From: Fundicoccus ignavus
GTDB taxonomy: Bacteria > Bacillota > Bacilli > Lactobacillales > Aerococcaceae
Length of the DNA: 64,000 bases
NCBI RefSeq assembly: GCF_009659375.1
Contig: NZ_WJQT01000012.1
Span: forward strand, 1 to 64,000
Direction: 5' to 3'
Positions 45,195 to 54,630 of the stretch are shown one piece after another. Under the pieces are notes generated by a model. It saw nothing but the letters and a program-made list of their open reading frames with translations. It was not told the origin of the DNA and did not search any database. Each line of letters opens with the position of its first letter. The stretch's first letter is position 1. A program made the position numbers and the translations under genes.

Positions 45195-45440
45195 TTAAGA
45201 CCCGATTGCAAGAACTACTGAAAGAACTAATATCGCTGTATTTAATTTTTTGTTGTCATACATTTTCCACATAAAGCCCATCATAATAATCGCCATAATC
45301 ACACCCATCATTACTGCCATGTAAATACGCGTTTGACTTATTTGAACATGGTCATACTCATTAACATTCACAAACATCATAAAATACATAATAACCGTAG
45401 AAGTCAAAATCATAAGTCCGAAACGTGCATATTTATTCAT
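45195..45440 (-). CDS. Small membrane protein, unknown
   Basis: An 81-residue, Met-rich protein with three hydrophobic stretches (FGLMILTSTVIMYFMMFVNV, IYMAVMMGVIMAIIMMGFMW, LNTAILVLSVVLAIGS). ATG 45440 with GAAGGA upstream; the ORF-extending TTG is ignored. It resembles small Met-rich membrane proteins sometimes found with copper or mobile-element genes, but I cannot assign a function. Confidence 0.65.
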   Translation of the reverse strand: MNKYARFGLMILTSTVIMYFMMFVNVNEYDHVQISQTRIYMAVMMGVIMAIIMMGFMWKMYDNKKLNTAILVLSVVLAIGS

Positions 45441-45607
45441 CAATATTCCTTCTTTCTTATTCTTTTCGTCTACATGTGTAGTTTCAAATGTGTTCTACAT
45501 CTCTGCTTCTAAAATGTCAATTTATAAGCTTCACTTCAAAAAAGCACTAAAAATCTTTAAAGACTCTTAGTGCTTTCTTGTTCAACTGTTTTATTTTTAT
45601 ATGGTGA

Positions 45608-46069
45608 TTATGCGTCCACTGGTTTGCCTAAGTAACCTTTCAGCATCCAAATATGTTTGTCCACGCCTTCTTTCATGGCAATTAACATGTCATTTGAAGG
45701 GGAGTCTCCGTGCTCTTCAGTTAATTCAACACCCTCTTGTAGAGAATTGGTAATGATTTCTAAATCTACTACAACTGCTTCAACCATTTCATCTTGTGAA
45801 AGGTTTTTGTCTTCGACTTTTTCCTCAATGACTGAGTGGTCAATGAATTCTTGAAGTGTTGCATATGGTTCGCCACCAATTGCTAGTAATCGTTCTGCAA
45901 CCTTATCTAGGTTTTCTGTTGTCTCATCATATAACTCTTCAAATTTTTCATGAAGTGTAAAAAAATGAGATCCTTTTACATACCAATGAAACTGATGCAG
46001 GCGAATATAGAATTGTCCTTGAGTAGCCACCACTGTATTCAAATAATCCTTGACTTCTTGACTTGCCAT
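45608..46069 (-). CDS. dps: Dps/ferritin-like DNA-protection protein
   Basis: 153 residues. Ferroxidase-type ligands are in QFHWYVKGSHFFTLHEKFEELYDE (His, His, Asp/Glu), the inter-subunit site of Dps dodecamers, followed by AERLLAIGGEPYATLQEF. It oxidises Fe(II) with H2O2 and stores iron, protecting DNA. ATG with GGAGG upstream. No clear PerR box was found; GTAATA-N9-TATTAC at 46172-46192 is an inverted repeat upstream. First of the accessory genes after rpsI. Confidence 0.93.
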   Translation of the reverse strand: MASQEVKDYLNTVVATQGQFYIRLHQFHWYVKGSHFFTLHEKFEELYDETTENLDKVAERLLAIGGEPYATLQEFIDHSVIEEKVEDKNLSQDEMVEAVVVDLEIITNSLQEGVELTEEHGDSPSNDMLIAMKEGVDKHIWMLKGYLGKPVDA

Positions 46070-46289
46070 ATATATCTTCCTCCTTATTTTTTGTTCTATT
46101 ATTATGGTATCGCTTGTTTAGAATATATACAAATAAAACGCCTTAAAATGTGAAAAAATTATTTTATTTGTAATATTCTTCTTGTATTACCTTCTATAAT
46201 TCTATTCGAATGTCTATTTTATAACATTCACCTCCTCATTATTCGCTTGAATTCTTATACACAAACTGTCTTGTTAGAATAAATAATGA

Positions 46290-47849
46290 TTAAAGCGGCA
46301 AATCTTTCTTCGTAAAGAGAATATTTGATGCGGTGTATAGTACAAAGGTAATTGCTCCTAAAGCTACTAAGCCCCAGCCAAATTCTCCACCGGCAAGAAT
46401 TGCATCTGTGTCAAAAAGTGTGGTTATTGTTATATATTCAAGACCATCGGCACTATCCATTAATTGTTGAATCATGGTAATTAGGAAGAATGCAAAAGGT
46501 ATACCGCCTCCGATTGCTAACGCCATTCCTGTACGGTTAAACAATGTTGATGCGAAGAACGCTATTGAACTCATTGCAAGAATTAATAATAGTAGCCCCA
46601 GACTTAACCATAGATACGTTTCAACATCAAATTCTAAAGCTTTATCAACCGATCTAGCGGAAGACACCATCGCATGATTGGCCATTGATGTAATTTGTTC
46701 TTCATTTAATCCGGTTGTTTGTGTAGATAAGACTAAGGCTTCCGGATCTTTAAGTAATGTTAAGTTTTCACTTACTTGATCACTACTTAAGTTTAAAGCT
46801 GTTGCGGATGAGTCGATGACTGTTTGCAGTAGCAATTCGGCATTGTCTTCAGTTAATTGTCTTTGCGGAGTTGGTGCTTCTTGTGGAGCAGTTGGTTGTG
46901 GTTCTTGCTCTTCTTCTGCTGCTTCTTCAGCTTCTTGCTCCTCTTCGCCTTGCTCCTCATCTTCTTCTGTTGCTTCTTCTTCGACTTCTTCTGAACTCTC
47001 AAGGTCATTCATTTCATCTAGAACAATTTTACGATAATCATTTGTTGAAAGACCGTAAACACGCGCACCAGCAGCTAGGGCATCGTTACTATCTAGAATC
47101 ATTCCTGGATCTTCCATTAATTCTTCCATCGTAATTTCGATATCTTCATCTTCCATATCATCGTCATCATCATAAATGTCGTAACGCTCGTCTGTAATAA
47201 TTTCTGCCGCTTCTTCAAAAGAACGCTCACGAATGACATCTTCTAAATAAATCGCATAAGCTTCAGTATCCATATCTCGTGCAATAGCGGCTTCACGCAT
47301 AACATTTTCATCTTTTTGAATTAGATAAAGTCGCTCGGATAAATAATCTTCATCGTGGTTCAACATTTTAGCTGCTGCTTCAACATCCTCATTTATCGCA
47401 TAACCCGTCACATTGTTATAATTCAATTGCGAAGCGGTCAACCCTGCTAGTGAAATGACGGTATACATTAATACAACAGAAAGGATTAAGTAAAGTGATT
47501 TTGTAAAAATAACACTTGAACGTTTAATAGGTGTTGACAAAGTGTAAGCCATAGATCCTGAATCTACCTCATTAACCACAAGATTATTTGCGGTAAATAC
47601 TACATAAACAATCCCAAGAATGACAGCAATCAATTTATAAAAGTTTTCTAAACTCCCTAATAGACTCGTTAGAGTGGATAAGATATTAGAAAAAGCTGTC
47701 CCTTCAGCAGCTTCCGCAATTGAAGCGTAACCTGCCGCATCATAGCTTATTATGAAACCAGAGATGATCATTGACGCAACAATTGTTATGATCAACCATA
47801 GCTTCCAGTTCGATTGTAGACTTTGTTTAAATATTGGTTTTGATATCAT
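46290..47849 (-). CDS. ABC-2 type permease with a large acidic central loop
   Basis: 519 residues. Three N-terminal hydrophobic segments (LWLIITIVASMIISGFIISY, FYKLIAVILGIVYVVFTANN, LYLILSVVLMYTVISLAGLT) and three C-terminal ones are separated by about 250 residues. These include an acidic cluster (YDIYDDDDDMEDEDIEI) and a Glu/Gln stretch (EEEATEEDEEQGEEEQEAEE). EVDSGSMAYTLSTPIKRSSV is the typical ABC-2 cytoplasmic loop. It would pair with one or both ATPases upstream to export, or protect against, an envelope-active compound. The loop is unusually long. ATG at 47847-47849 follows the ATPase stop directly. Confidence 0.85.
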   Translation of the reverse strand: MISKPIFKQSLQSNWKLWLIITIVASMIISGFIISYDAAGYASIAEAAEGTAFSNILSTLTSLLGSLENFYKLIAVILGIVYVVFTANNLVVNEVDSGSMAYTLSTPIKRSSVIFTKSLYLILSVVLMYTVISLAGLTASQLNYNNVTGYAINEDVEAAAKMLNHDEDYLSERLYLIQKDENVMREAAIARDMDTEAYAIYLEDVIRERSFEEAAEIITDERYDIYDDDDDMEDEDIEITMEELMEDPGMILDSNDALAAGARVYGLSTNDYRKIVLDEMNDLESSEEVEEEATEEDEEQGEEEQEAEEAAEEEQEPQPTAPQEAPTPQRQLTEDNAELLLQTVIDSSATALNLSSDQVSENLTLLKDPEALVLSTQTTGLNEEQITSMANHAMVSSARSVDKALEFDVETYLWLSLGLLLLILAMSSIAFFASTLFNRTGMALAIGGGIPFAFFLITMIQQLMDSADGLEYITITTLFDTDAILAGGEFGWGLVALGAITFVLYTASNILFTKKDLPL

Positions 47850-48743
47850 TTATTTTACCTCCTTGAATACTTCAGTAATATAATCTTCAAAATGAACTTT
47901 AATTTCTTTGAAATAAACTAAATCAAAATCTTTTAAAGTTTGAATTAATTCATTAATATGTTCATCATGAATTTGAACAAAGACTTGTAAATCTTCTGTT
48001 TTTACCTGATTTATTTGATAGCCTAAACTGATAAATTGTTTGAAATCTTCTTCGGATTTAAATTCCATCCGGTACTCTTTATTTTTGTTATAACGAATAG
48101 TTTTCATATCCACAATATCAATAATTTTACCTTTTTGTATAACAGCGACACGATCACAAACTTCTTCAACCTCTTGGAAAATATGGCTCGACATAAAAAT
48201 AGTCTTTCCTTTTTCTTTTTCTTCTTTTAAAAGGTCAATGAAAACATCACGCATCAAAGGATCTAAACCTGTTGTGGGTTCATCCATAATTAAAATATCC
48301 GCATCCGAAGCTAAAGCTGAAACAATTGCCGTTTTTTGTTTCATTCCTTTACTCATAGCATGTACATTAGCTGTGGCATCTAATTGAAGTAACTCGATTA
48401 ATTCTTTGGCGCGGTCCCAATTCCCTCTTCCTGATAAGTAAATTTGTTCTTTAAGGAATTCTTCACCCGTTGTATTTCCAGGGAAATTAATTTCCCCAGG
48501 GATATAAGAAACATAGAGTTTGACTTCGGCACTACTCTTCGTCGCGTCAAGTCCATTAATACTGACATTTCCTTCATCTGGTTTAATAAAACCCATCATA
48601 TGCCGAATGGTTGTGGTCTTGCCTGCGCCATTAATACCAACGAAGCCATAGACTTCGCCTTTTTCAATCTCTAAAGAGACGTCATATATTCCTCGACCTT
48701 TTCCATAATCTTTCGTTAAATGTTCTATCTCAATGTAAGCCAT
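47850..48743 (-). CDS. ABC transporter ATPase (second of pair)
   Basis: 297 residues from ATG 48743 (GGAGAA upstream); the longer frame to 48812 lies inside the preceding gene. Walker A GINGAGKTT, signature-type MSKGMKQKTA, Walker B ILIMDEPTTGLDPLM, switch SSHIFQEVEEVCDRVAVI. The C-terminal ~85 residues form an accessory domain. Overlaps the upstream ATPase gene by 14 bp, so the two are co-translated. Exporter ATPase of the DrrA/CcmA type. Confidence 0.9.
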   Translation of the reverse strand: MAYIEIEHLTKDYGKGRGIYDVSLEIEKGEVYGFVGINGAGKTTTIRHMMGFIKPDEGNVSINGLDATKSSAEVKLYVSYIPGEINFPGNTTGEEFLKEQIYLSGRGNWDRAKELIELLQLDATANVHAMSKGMKQKTAIVSALASDADILIMDEPTTGLDPLMRDVFIDLLKEEKEKGKTIFMSSHIFQEVEEVCDRVAVIQKGKIIDIVDMKTIRYNKNKEYRMEFKSEEDFKQFISLGYQINQVKTEDLQVFVQIHDEHINELIQTLKDFDLVYFKEIKVHFEDYITEVFKEVK

Positions 48744-49668
48744 GTTGCAAGTTCTCCTCTCCAGCAGCGACTGTTTTCTTACGGTCATAAAAGTCCATAA
48801 AGTAATCTTCAAGTGTGAACTTAATTTCTGAAATAAAGTTCACTTTGACACCACTTAACTCTATAAATAGTTGTTGCATTTTTTCATCGGTCAGATTTAG
48901 TTTGACTTGATTTTGATCAGGTCTTTTAATGGGGATGGTAAATTTCGTATCCTCCAAGAATGTTTGGTAGTCTTGAAAGCTTGAAAATTCAATCTTAAAT
49001 GCTTTATTTGTACTTTGTTTTAACTGATTCGCTTCGATCGTTGAAACAACGACACCATCTTTTATGATGGCTATACGGTCACAAGTTGCATCGACTTCAC
49101 TAAAAATATGACTAGATAATAGAATGGTTTTTCCGTTCGCTTTCTCGTTTAAAATAAATTGAATGAAACGTTCTTGCATCACTGGATCTAGTCCAGACGT
49201 TGGTTCATCTAAAATTAAGACGCTTGGATTATGCATGAAAGCCGTCACGACGGCTAATTTTCTCTTAGTTCCTAAACTCATTTCTTTAATATCTTCTGAA
49301 GTATCGAGTTCAAAAATGTTTTTAAGCTCTTCTGTATGAGTCATATCTGTAATTTGTCTTTCTTCCGCCATAAATTTAATGAATTGATCACCTGTCATAT
49401 TTTGAGGGAAAGCTAACTCACCTGGCAAATAGCCAACATCATATTTGATGATTGCTGCTGCTTTCCAACAATCTTTACCATTAATAGATAATTCACCTTC
49501 ATGAGGTTTAGAAAAACCCATGAGATGACGTATTGTTGTCGTTTTACCTGCCCCATTTGGTCCTAAGAATCCAAAGACTTCACCTTTCTTAATTTCAAAA
49601 GAAACATCAAAGATACCTCGACCCTGGCCATAATCTTTTGTAACATGTTTTACTTCGATTACTGACAT
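48730..49668 (-). CDS. ABC transporter ATPase (first of pair)
   Basis: About 312 residues, paralogous to the next gene (VIEVKHVTKDYGQGRGIFDV versus YIEIEHLTKDYGKGRGIYDV). Walker A GPNGAGKTT, signature-type MSLGTKRKLAVV, Walker B VLILDEPTSGLDPVM, switch SSHIFSEVDATCDRIAII. The start is either ATG 49668 (AGTAGGT upstream) or 49686; neither site is strong. Two ATPases and one permease suggest a heterodimeric ATPase. First gene of the operon, divergent from the TetR gene. Confidence 0.88.
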   Translation of the reverse strand: MSVIEVKHVTKDYGQGRGIFDVSFEIKKGEVFGFLGPNGAGKTTTIRHLMGFSKPHEGELSINGKDCWKAAAIIKYDVGYLPGELAFPQNMTGDQFIKFMAEERQITDMTHTEELKNIFELDTSEDIKEMSLGTKRKLAVVTAFMHNPSVLILDEPTSGLDPVMQERFIQFILNEKANGKTILLSSHIFSEVDATCDRIAIIKDGVVVSTIEANQLKQSTNKAFKIEFSSFQDYQTFLEDTKFTIPIKRPDQNQVKLNLTDEKMQQLFIELSGVKVNFISEIKFTLEDYFMDFYDRKKTVAAGEENLQHGLH

Positions 49669-49790
49669 TCGTTTACCTACTTTCATTTATTATTCATTTG
49701 ATAGTTATTTAACATTTGTTTCTTTATTTACACTTGCCACATTAACGATTATACTTGAATAGAAATCTAGAACAAGAGACATAATTTTGC

Positions 49791-49836
49791 ATCTGTTAAT
49801 TAATTAACAGATAGGGTTGAAATGTTAATTAATTAT
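49791..49836. promoter_or_regulatory. TetR-type operator in the divergent tetR/ABC intergenic region
   Basis: A 22-bp perfect palindrome at 49791-49812 has the core TCTGTTAATTAATTAACAGA. A second, imperfect copy (TGTTAATTAATTAT, 49823-49836) lies 32 bp on. Position and symmetry suggest binding by the adjacent TetR protein. Confidence 0.75.
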
Positions 49837-49855
49837 GAAGGAGTAGGTTTTCAAA

Positions 49856-50416
49856 GTGGAAAATTTAGATTTAAGAATTCAAAAAACATATATATCACTT
49901 ATCGAAGCTTTTGAGAAATTGTTACATGAAAAGGAATTTGAGAAAATTTCAGTGCAGGAATTATGCGATGAAGCGATGATCCGACGCCCAACTTTTTACA
50001 AACATTTTTTAGACAAATATGATTTTCTAACTTTTTTCATTAAGCATAAAATGAATATAATTTTTGATCGTGCGTTTCAAAGTTTAGAGAATGAAGAAGA
50101 TAACTTTTTTATTTTGGTTTTCGAACAACTACTAAACCAATTTGATAATTTGCTATATCTCATTTTCAGTCTTCAAATGAATGCGGACATTATTGTAGAG
50201 TTAGAAAGTGTTCAAGAGTATGGGCAGCGTATGTTAAGAAACCATGTAAACACAGGTGAGGATAATAGTGATATTACAATGATGAATGAATACAAAGGAC
50301 AAATTATTATGGGGATCACGATTCAATCCGTCCATTGGTATAAAAATAATCAAGATAAAATTAGTCGTGAAGAAATTATTGAGCTATATAAACAAACTTT
50401 AGAAAAATTGGGGTGA
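49856..50416 (+). CDS. TetR/AcrR-family regulator
   Basis: 186 residues. N-terminal TetR HTH: KTYISLIEAFEKLLHEKEFE, KISVQELCDEAMIRRPTFYK, HFLDKYDFLTFF. The C-terminal ligand domain is not assignable, as usual. GTG start with GAAGGAG about 12 nt upstream. Almost certainly represses the divergent ABC operon through the palindromes at 49791-49836 and responds to the exported compound. Confidence 0.88.
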   Translation: MENLDLRIQKTYISLIEAFEKLLHEKEFEKISVQELCDEAMIRRPTFYKHFLDKYDFLTFFIKHKMNIIFDRAFQSLENEEDNFFILVFEQLLNQFDNLLYLIFSLQMNADIIVELESVQEYGQRMLRNHVNTGEDNSDITMMNEYKGQIIMGITIQSVHWYKNNQDKISREEIIELYKQTLEKLG

Positions 50417-50594
50417 ACGTAACGAAGACTAAGTTTACTTTGATTTTCCTTCTATAAATGGACATCCTAACTATTACTTTGAAGACGGATTATTGCTGCT
50501 AAACCAGTCGATTCAGTTCATATATATTTTTTTAGATCAATTGTGAGGATAGAAGGGTTACCCTAAGGAGTCGACGCTATTCTTACAAATTTCC

Positions 50595-51080
50595 ATGATG
50601 GATTGTAAAATTAAATGCGACAATTTTTTCTTTACTCAATTTTGGAGTCCAGCGTATAATTATTTCGAAAATTTATATGATGATGATGACGGAGAACTTA
50701 AAGAGTATGCTGTTTATGAATATTTGTGGGAAAGTAATAATGATTTTTCACTTGCTGATGGAGTGAGTCTATATATTCCTTCAAAAAAATTAGTAGATTA
50801 TTTTTCTTTGACGTCAATTAATGATGGAGTTTGGAAAGATGATAATGATGAAATAGTTGCCTTTGATGGAATTGTCTATGGATATGAACATTCTCTGTGG
50901 TTTGATCAAGTAAAACGTACTGAATATATGAACAAAACTAAGCAACAATTGTTTTGGAGATCGTGGGGAAGTGAATCAATCGGTTCAAAGTTTATTGAAA
51001 AATGGTTTTTAGTTGAAAAGGATTCTACAAATTACAAAATTCATATCTCAGAAATGAATGAAGGAAATCGAGACAGATAA
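50595..51080 (+). CDS. Hypothetical protein, 5' end replaced by an IS30-type terminus
   Basis: A 161-residue frame, acidic and aromatic-rich (YFENLYDDDDGELKEYAVYE, KQQLFWRSWGSESIGSKFIE). I do not recognise it. Its first ten codons are encoded by the IS30-like inverted repeat at 50602-50623, and no ribosome site lies at the right distance, so the natural N-terminus is probably lost. The remainder may be an inactive fragment. No neighbours in the same operon. Confidence 0.45.
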   Translation: MMDCKIKCDNFFFTQFWSPAYNYFENLYDDDDGELKEYAVYEYLWESNNDFSLADGVSLYIPSKKLVDYFSLTSINDGVWKDDNDEIVAFDGIVYGYEHSLWFDQVKRTEYMNKTKQQLFWRSWGSESIGSKFIEKWFLVEKDSTNYKIHISEMNEGNRDR

Positions 51081-51282
51081 ATATTTAATAACATGTGGAT
51101 ATATTTCTATTTTAGTTAAATTATATTTGTTTATGTTTGGTTAGCATTGAATCAGCTCGCGAATAATTTATTGACACTATTACTTTCAAATATTTTAAAA
51201 GTCAAAAAAATTTCTGCTGTTTAAATAGCTAAATGTCATTGGAATTAATGCTTTTTGAAACTCACTCAAAGTTCGAGCAATT

Positions 51283-51333
51283 AAACCAGGTCTTAAGAAA
51301 GCTCGTAAAGCTTCACAATTCTCAAAACGTTAA
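51283..51333 (+). repeat. rpsI 3'-end direct repeat, right copy (candidate attR)
   Basis: Encodes [16 protein letters not shown] plus stop exactly as rpsI does, with two synonymous differences (GCC/GCT, AAG/AAA) over 51 nt. The upstream part of rpsI is absent. Confidence 0.65.
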
Positions 51334-51423
51334 TTATTGGAGTCGTTGCGAATTCATTCGCTTACGAATACAATATGGGACGGAGATTTCGAAGAAGTCG
51401 AGTACCAATCATTTTTCAAATCA

Positions 51424-51457
51424 AAGCACTTTCTCAATTGCGAGAGAGTGCTTTTTT
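51424..51457 (+). terminator. Terminator downstream of the second rpsI end
   Basis: AGCACTTTCTC-AATTGC-GAGAGAGTGCT followed by TTTTTT. Possibly the original rpsI terminator displaced by insertion. Confidence 0.88.
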
Positions 51458-51469
51458 TGTTGAGTTAAT

Positions 51470-51738
51470 GCTAAATGGCTAACTTTTGGCTAACCTTTGT
51501 TAGCCACAATCTACGACATAAAGATGTCGTGTTACACGCGAATGTGCCAATAAAAGCGACAATAAACAGAGTGATTAAAACAATTTTTTCGCGTATTGAG
51601 ATTCTTATACAGGTGCTCCCAACGTCATTTATCCTATCGACCAAGGGATTAATGAATTGTTAGCCTACTCACCTATTTTTGATCCGCAAAAACGCTTAGA
51701 CTCTTATAAACACTTAGCAAGAATGTTTAATAAGATTT
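51470..51738 (+). other. Unidentified coding remnants
   Basis: Two short in-phase-shifted pieces. FVSHNLRHKDV (about 51487-51520) faintly recalls the C-terminal box of tyrosine recombinases. GAPNVIYPIDQGINELLAYS continues to ARMFNKI and a stop near 51738. Neither is long enough for assignment. Confidence 0.3.
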
Positions 51739-51845
51739 GATTGTTAATTTGTAGATATGCGCGAAACAAGAGAATTTTATCTATTTCGCTGAATGTTAGC
51801 TTAAACATATTACTCAGCATAGGCTGTTTTTGACTCGTTCGATCC

Positions 51846-51882
51846 CCTTCCTTTTTGATTTCGAAAAGGAAGGAGATTTTTT
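51846..51882 (+). terminator. Terminator-like hairpin
   Basis: CCTTCCTTTT...AAAAGGAAGG followed by AGATTTTTTA. The gap 51883-52188 is AT-rich with no gene seen. Confidence 0.7.
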
Positions 51883-52188
51883 AGTTACAATGCAAGAAGA
51901 TTATTAACCATTATTATAAAATTCGAATAATTTCTTTTTGCAATAATTAAAATGTTGGGTCATAATTATGTAATCAAAAACAAAAAATGTTATGATATAA
52001 AAAGCATAACCATATGCAAATGTATAAGGGTGCCTGTTATTCTGTGGATGGCAACGTAATATAAAGAACGTAGACTAATTCTATATAAATAAATTTAATA
52101 CTTAGTATTTTATTCTAAGCAGAATCATCTATTATAATTTTTAATACTAAAAATGGCAGATTCATTATAAATAGAAAGTGGTGATGGA

Positions 52189-52866
52189 ATGTATGAACAA
52201 TGGCTTGCAATGGAACAATTTTATTATGAAGATGTGGGTGTTATTTTAATATTTTTTATTATTGGGGCAATTCTATCTATTTCAACGATAAGTCACTTGT
52301 CTCATTGGTTTTCGAAGGTAGTTAATGGCATCTTTTTAGTATTTGTTATTATTTCAGGAATATTTATTTTTAATAATATCAATCAACATGGTGAATTAAT
52401 GGCCAAAGCAAAATATGTCAGTCCAGCAAATCGAGATTTCAAACGAAATGTTTACCGTGATGAACAATACTCAGCTACGTCAAAAAATTTATTTCGAAAC
52501 GCATATATGAGTCAACATTTTGAAGGGGTTGGATTATATCAATCAAAAGAATTTGTAGAAGAAGTGGAGTACTTAGGACGAGATTCCAAAGGATATTTAT
52601 ACTTCCAAATTGATGGGAATATCTACTTAGTATTAGAATCAGTTGTGACATTTGAAGATGAACAAACTACGGCGATAAGAGTTGGCAAGGGCTATAAACT
52701 TATAGATGAAAAGCTAACGGAACTTGGATTTATAAGTCAGTCACGAATTTTCTTTCAAGAATTTCGTGTACCAAATTCAATGATCGATAAAGAATTTGAG
52801 AGAGAACAAAATTCAATCATTATGCAGCATAAAGAGATTGTCGCAAAATGGGTAACTCCAGGATAA
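52189..52866 (+). CDS. Hypothetical membrane-anchored protein
   Basis: 225 residues with two N-terminal membrane helices (VGVILIFFIIGAILSISTIS and VNGIFLVFVIISGIFIF) and a soluble C-terminal domain of about 150 residues (YLGRDSKGYLYFQIDGNIYL). No family recognised. ATG 52189 with a weak GGTGATGGA upstream. It lies just before the S41 peptidase pseudogene; the pair may have been one functional unit, by analogy with other membrane-protein/S41 neighbours, but this is conjecture. Confidence 0.65.
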   Translation: MYEQWLAMEQFYYEDVGVILIFFIIGAILSISTISHLSHWFSKVVNGIFLVFVIISGIFIFNNINQHGELMAKAKYVSPANRDFKRNVYRDEQYSATSKNLFRNAYMSQHFEGVGLYQSKEFVEEVEYLGRDSKGYLYFQIDGNIYLVLESVVTFEDEQTTAIRVGKGYKLIDEKLTELGFISQSRIFFQEFRVPNSMIDKEFEREQNSIIMQHKEIVAKWVTPG

Positions 52867-52887
52867 ACCTTGAAAGGAATTGGTAAA

Positions 52888-53916
52888 TTGAAAAGGTATT
52901 TGATATGTCTATGTTTAGTATGATGTTTGTTTGTAATGTCTACTGTTGGTAATGCTGAAGAAGTCTCAAGCACTCCTTATGAGATTTATTACGAAGCAGT
53001 TAAGTAATTAATAAGCATAGTATTTACTCGATAGATGAAACGTGGGTTGAATACTATGAAAATATGCCACATCTTGAAGAAGACGTTAGTGAATCTATAA
53101 TGAAACATGAATTATTTTATAAAGCGATACCAAAAGGTGGTAAGAAACACTCTTATGGATTAACGACTGATGATTCAACGCAAGCTGTGGCTGAAATCTA
53201 TAATATGATAAATTGAAGGGAATGAATTGACTGAGGAAAAAAGACATATTTAATCGAAGAATTTAAAGAGAATAATGAATGGTTTAAGTATCCAGTGATT
53301 GAAAATTTAGAGAGTAATATTTATTTATTGACCATTCCAACACCGAGTTTTGTACTAGTTATGTTATAGAAGAATATGTAAACACAGTTCATACCAAATT
53401 TAATGAAATTGAGACGGTTGATGGTATTATTATTGATTTTCGAAATAATTATGGTGGCTATTTTCCAACAATTTTAGCTAGTCTTGCAGCATTTCTACCT
53501 GAAGGAGAATTACTCTATTACGAGAATAACAGTGGTGAACGTTCAGTTATTAAATTAACTGACAAACAAGTATTGTTGGATGATGAGCCAGTATGGTTTT
53601 TTGATTCAGTGGATAAAAAATGTGACTCCAAAGTAGCAATTATTACTGATAATCAACAACTAGTGCTCCAGAAATAGTGACACTCATGTTTAAAAATCAA
53701 GAAAATGTTCACGTTTTTGGTCAGAATAGCGCTGGTTTTACGTCTGCTTTAACTCTTTTTTATATTGCCGAAAACTATCACATGTACCTAGCAACAAATA
53801 AAATAGTCACTTTATCCGGTGAAACATATCTAGATCAGCCAATCATTCCGGATACTTCAGTAAATTTTAAAGAAGAAGATGTGATTGAAGTTTCCAAAGG
53901 ATGGCTATTGAAATGA
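52888..53916 (+). pseudogene. S41-family (C-terminal processing type) peptidase, broken
   Basis: Starts at a TTG behind AAAGGA with a signal-like segment ending GNAEEVSSTP; a stop comes after VKL near 53010. Recognisable later pieces are DGIIIDFRNNYGGYFPTILA (the S41 IDLRxNxGG box), ESVWFFD-like text, and DNQ then TTSAPEIVTLMFKNQENVHV. The last carries the catalytic-type Ser in a different frame (shift near 53655). The final part GQNSAGFTSA...LDQPIIPDTSV is the conserved S41 end. Several stops and frameshifts; not functional. Confidence 0.82.
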
Positions 53917-54054
53917 TTTCTTCTATATTTTGATAAATCAAAGCTAAATGAATGAAGTATATAAAGGTTCCAATGACAACTGCTCAAAATATTAGTTAGT
54001 GAAATCTTTGAGAAAGTATACAATCTGAGACTGATATTTCAAAGAAGTCGAGTA

Positions 54055-54630
54055 CTAACCGTTTTTCAAATTAGCACTTTTACGCTCTGCGAAGGTCGCT
54101 AAACAACCTTTACTCTTTCCGCGTGAAGAAACCATTGTATCCAATTCCCAATGTCCAAACTCTTGTCTGTTTCTAACTGACTTAGGTCGTTCGGAGAACG
54201 AGCGACCAATATTGAACTTACCACGTGTTTCTTGAGGTTGGCGACCTTTACCTTTGTGTCTTAGCACTTGTAAGGGAACGTTTAAGATGCCTTCATAAAT
54301 CCAGTTATAGATTGTTTTAAAGGATAGTTTCTCTTGATAATCTCGACCCACAATCTGTTCGGGTGACCAGGTCATTTCTAGTTTATGTTGAATATCCTCA
54401 AGCAACTTTGGTGTATGTTTCGCTTTTCTGCCTTTGTGAGAAGCAAGTTGATTCGCATCTGCTTGAGAAGCTTTCGCAACATAGGATGGAGTCGAACATC
54501 GATTAAGTTCACGATAAATAGTTGAACGATGACGACCTAACAAGTTCGCAATATGGTTAATTTTATAACCTTCTTGAACAAGCACTTCTATTTTTGACCG
54601 TTCTTCTATGGTAAGATATGTATGACTCAT
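54055..54630 (-). pseudogene. IS30-family transposase, 3'-truncated
   Basis: From ATG 54630 (CGGAGG upstream): SHTYLTIEERSKIEVLVQEG, HRSTIYRELNR, WSPEQIVGR and FGHWELDTMVSSRGKSKGC. This is the N-terminal HTH and first DDE Asp of IS30 transposases. The frame ends ERKSANLKNG, whereas the family continues for about 120 residues with the second Asp and Glu. Hence truncated and inactive. Its terminal repeat is at 54699-54720. Confidence 0.9.

Noticed and set aside
51233..51463. 76-residue frame across the second rpsI end
   Set aside because: Reads the duplicated rpsI end in a different frame; no independent support.
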